Below the pieces are notes generated by a model, which worked only from the letters and a program-made list of their open reading frames with translations, was not told where the DNA came from and searched no databases. This document shows positions 6,222-7,009 of a stretch of 7,009 bases of DNA, piece by piece; the first letter of the stretch is position 1, and the number at the start of each line of letters is the position of its first letter. Made by a program: the position numbers and the translations under genes. The stretch is from JBGSMF01 sp964651475 (GTDB lineage Bacteria > Chloroflexota > Anaerolineae > Fen-1058): contig CAZYXV010000077.1 of assembly GCA_964651475.1 (NCBI GenBank), forward strand, positions 1 through 7,009, in the 5' to 3' direction.

Positions 6222-6863
6222 TCACTCCTCGTTTACTTGTGGTTCGTCCGCCGGCGGCGCTTGCACGTTCCGAGCCTGCACCTCTGCCAGGCGGCGCACG
6301 TCGAACAAATCCGGCCCCAGCAGTGGCACGGGGATGGCATTGACGTCGCCCTTTTGATACCACGCGACGGTGCGAATGGATTGGCTTTCCATTTTTTCAA
6401 ACAGCTTGAGGAAACCTTGCAGCAATGATTCGGGTTTGGGAGGGCAGCCAGGGATGTAAACATCCACCGGGATGAACTTGTCTATGCCAGAAACGACATT
6501 GTATCCTTCTTTGAACGGCCCCCCCGAAACTGCGCAGGCGCCCATCGCGACGACGTACTTGGGTTCCGGCATCTGGTTATAGAGGCGCACAATCTGAGGC
6601 ACCATCTTTTTCGTCACCGTGCCGGCCACAATCATCAAATCGGCCTGGCGCGGGCTGGCGCGGAAAAGCTCCATGCCAAAACGCGAAATGTCATAACGTG
6701 CGGCGGCCGTGGCGATCATCTCAAAAGCGCAACACGCCAGGCCAAAGCCCATCGGCCACGTGCTGCGCTTGCGCCCCCAATTGTACAGCTTGTCTAACGC
6801 GGTGATCAAGATGTTGCTTCGCAGTTCTTGTGGGACTGGCTGACCCCGGACATCATCTTCCAT
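6222..6863 (-). CDS. nuoB: NADH-quinone oxidoreductase subunit B (NuoB)
   Basis: This is a 213-residue complex I subunit holding cluster N2, the last [4Fe-4S] cluster, which reduces quinone at the interface with NuoD. The four expected ligands are present: the adjacent pair C44/C45 in GLACCAFEM, C110 in MGACAVSGG and C140 in IPGCPPKPE. The segments WPMGFG, RYDISRFGMELFRASPRQADLMIVAGT and PVDVYIPGCPP are typical of NuoB. The C-terminus is extended by about 40 residues (DVNAIPVPLLGPDLFDVRRLAEVQ and a Pro/Glu-rich end) beyond the conserved core, with no recognised motif. ATG at 6863 has GGGAGG ten bases upstream. It appears to be the first gene of its operon; the usual upstream partner nuoA is not seen in the remaining 146 bases. 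Confidence 0.95.
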   Translation of the reverse strand: MEDDVRGQPVPQELRSNILITALDKLYNWGRKRSTWPMGFGLACCAFEMIATAAARYDISRFGMELFRASPRQADLMIVAGTVTKKMVPQIVRLYNQMPEPKYVVAMGACAVSGGPFKEGYNVVSGIDKFIPVDVYIPGCPPKPESLLQGFLKLFEKMESQSIRTVAWYQKGDVNAIPVPLLGPDLFDVRRLAEVQARNVQAPPADEPQVNEE

Positions 6864-6913
6864 GGAAAGCGAACCTCCCGCCGTTGAATCTCTGACCCAG
6901 CATAACAGTGAGC
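6864..6913 (-). other. 5' leader of the nuo operon
   Basis: This is the short region between the predicted -10 box and the nuoB ATG, giving an expected untranslated leader of about 40 bases. It contains GGGAGG (6874-6879) as the nuoB ribosome binding site. I see no riboswitch-like or attenuator structure and no leader peptide worth calling. Confidence 0.4.
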
Positions 6914-6942
6914 ATTTTACTACTTTTCAGTGAAATCAGCAA
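6914..6942 (-). promoter_or_regulatory. Candidate sigma-70-type promoter for nuoB-nuoCD-nuoI
   Basis: On the minus strand, TTGCTG (6937-6942) and TAAAAT (6914-6919) are separated by exactly 17 bases. The -10 box matches five of six consensus bases, the -35 box three of six. Transcription would begin near 6906, about 40 bases before nuoB. The position, and the absence of any upstream nuo gene in the window, support a promoter here. The spacer contains an 11-base palindrome (listed separately). Confidence 0.5.
6925..6935. promoter_or_regulatory. Palindrome inside the nuo promoter spacer, possible operator
   Basis: TTTCA and TGAAA are perfect 5-base arms around one central base (TTTCAGTGAAA on the plus strand). 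It lies between the predicted -35 and -10 boxes, a position where a dimeric repressor could block RNA polymerase. The arms are short and AT-rich enough that chance is a real alternative. I do not recognise the site as belonging to a particular regulator. Confidence 0.25.
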
Positions 6943-6983
6943 CCGATTGAGCTTGTGGGATTCCGCAGCAAGTCTGAAGTGCG

Positions 6984-7009
6984 AATCGCCAAGAGTGGCG
7001 CTGGTGATT
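6984..7009. repeat. Hairpin-forming sequence cut by the window edge
   Basis: CGCCA (6987-6991) and TGGCG (6996-7000) form a perfect 5-base stem with a 4-base loop. Farther out, AATCGCC (6984-6990) and GGTGATT (7003-7009) are six-of-seven complementary. These are alternative pairings of a palindromic intergenic element, which may continue past the window. No gene could be supported in 6943-7009 on either strand. Confidence 0.35.

Noticed and set aside
3907..6428. Plus-strand open frames opposite nuoI, nuoCD and nuoB
   Set aside because: They are antisense shadows of strongly conserved complex I genes, with no ribosome binding site pattern or family match.
6862..7009. C-terminus of nuoA or a small gene upstream of nuoB
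   Set aside because: One minus-strand frame stays open to just past the nuoB start, but its translation is not hydrophobic and does not resemble NuoA. The plus-strand ATG at 6862 gives only 23 codons.

Overview
The window holds seven protein genes, all on the minus strand and so read from the right end to the left, in two transcription blocks. There is little spacing between genes, GC content is moderately high, and there are no RNA genes, transposases, phage genes or CRISPR arrays that I can see. The gene families, the NuoCD fusion type, the RicT-like protein and the intergenic repeat fragments suggest a bacterium of the Chloroflexota (perhaps Anaerolineae). That assignment is inference from protein style and is not proven by a marker gene.

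Right block (about 6942 down to 3764): a candidate sigma-70-type promoter, then nuoB, a fused nuoCD and nuoI, then an intrinsic-terminator hairpin. These encode the peripheral-arm subunits of respiratory complex I. NuoB carries the terminal cluster N2, NuoCD forms the quinone-site scaffold, and NuoI carries clusters N6a and N6b. The Fe-S ligands and the main quinone-site residues are present in all three. nuoA is not directly upstream and nuoH is not downstream, so the membrane arm and any NADH-input module (NuoEFG) must be encoded elsewhere or in a separate operon.

Left block (3716 down to 154): a RicT/YaaT-like PSP1-domain protein with a very basic C-terminal tail, an LmbE/PIG-L-family zinc deacetylase, an OmpR/PhoB-type response regulator and a PAS-containing PhoR-type histidine kinase. 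Junctions are an 8-base overlap, an 18-base gap and a 1-base gap, so the four genes are probably one operon with translational coupling. The last two form a cognate two-component system. Its signal is unknown: the kinase has one membrane segment and almost no extracellular part, so it probably senses through its cytoplasmic PAS domain.

Flanks: positions 1-153 hold no gene but contain two repeat-like pieces, a truncated end of what looks like a widespread palindromic repeat and an imperfect inverted repeat. Positions 6864-7009 hold the nuo promoter and leader, and a hairpin-forming sequence at the extreme right edge. I found no convincing new biological system; the points of interest are the split complex I operon, the RicT/LmbE/two-component gene set and the repeat fragments at the edges.
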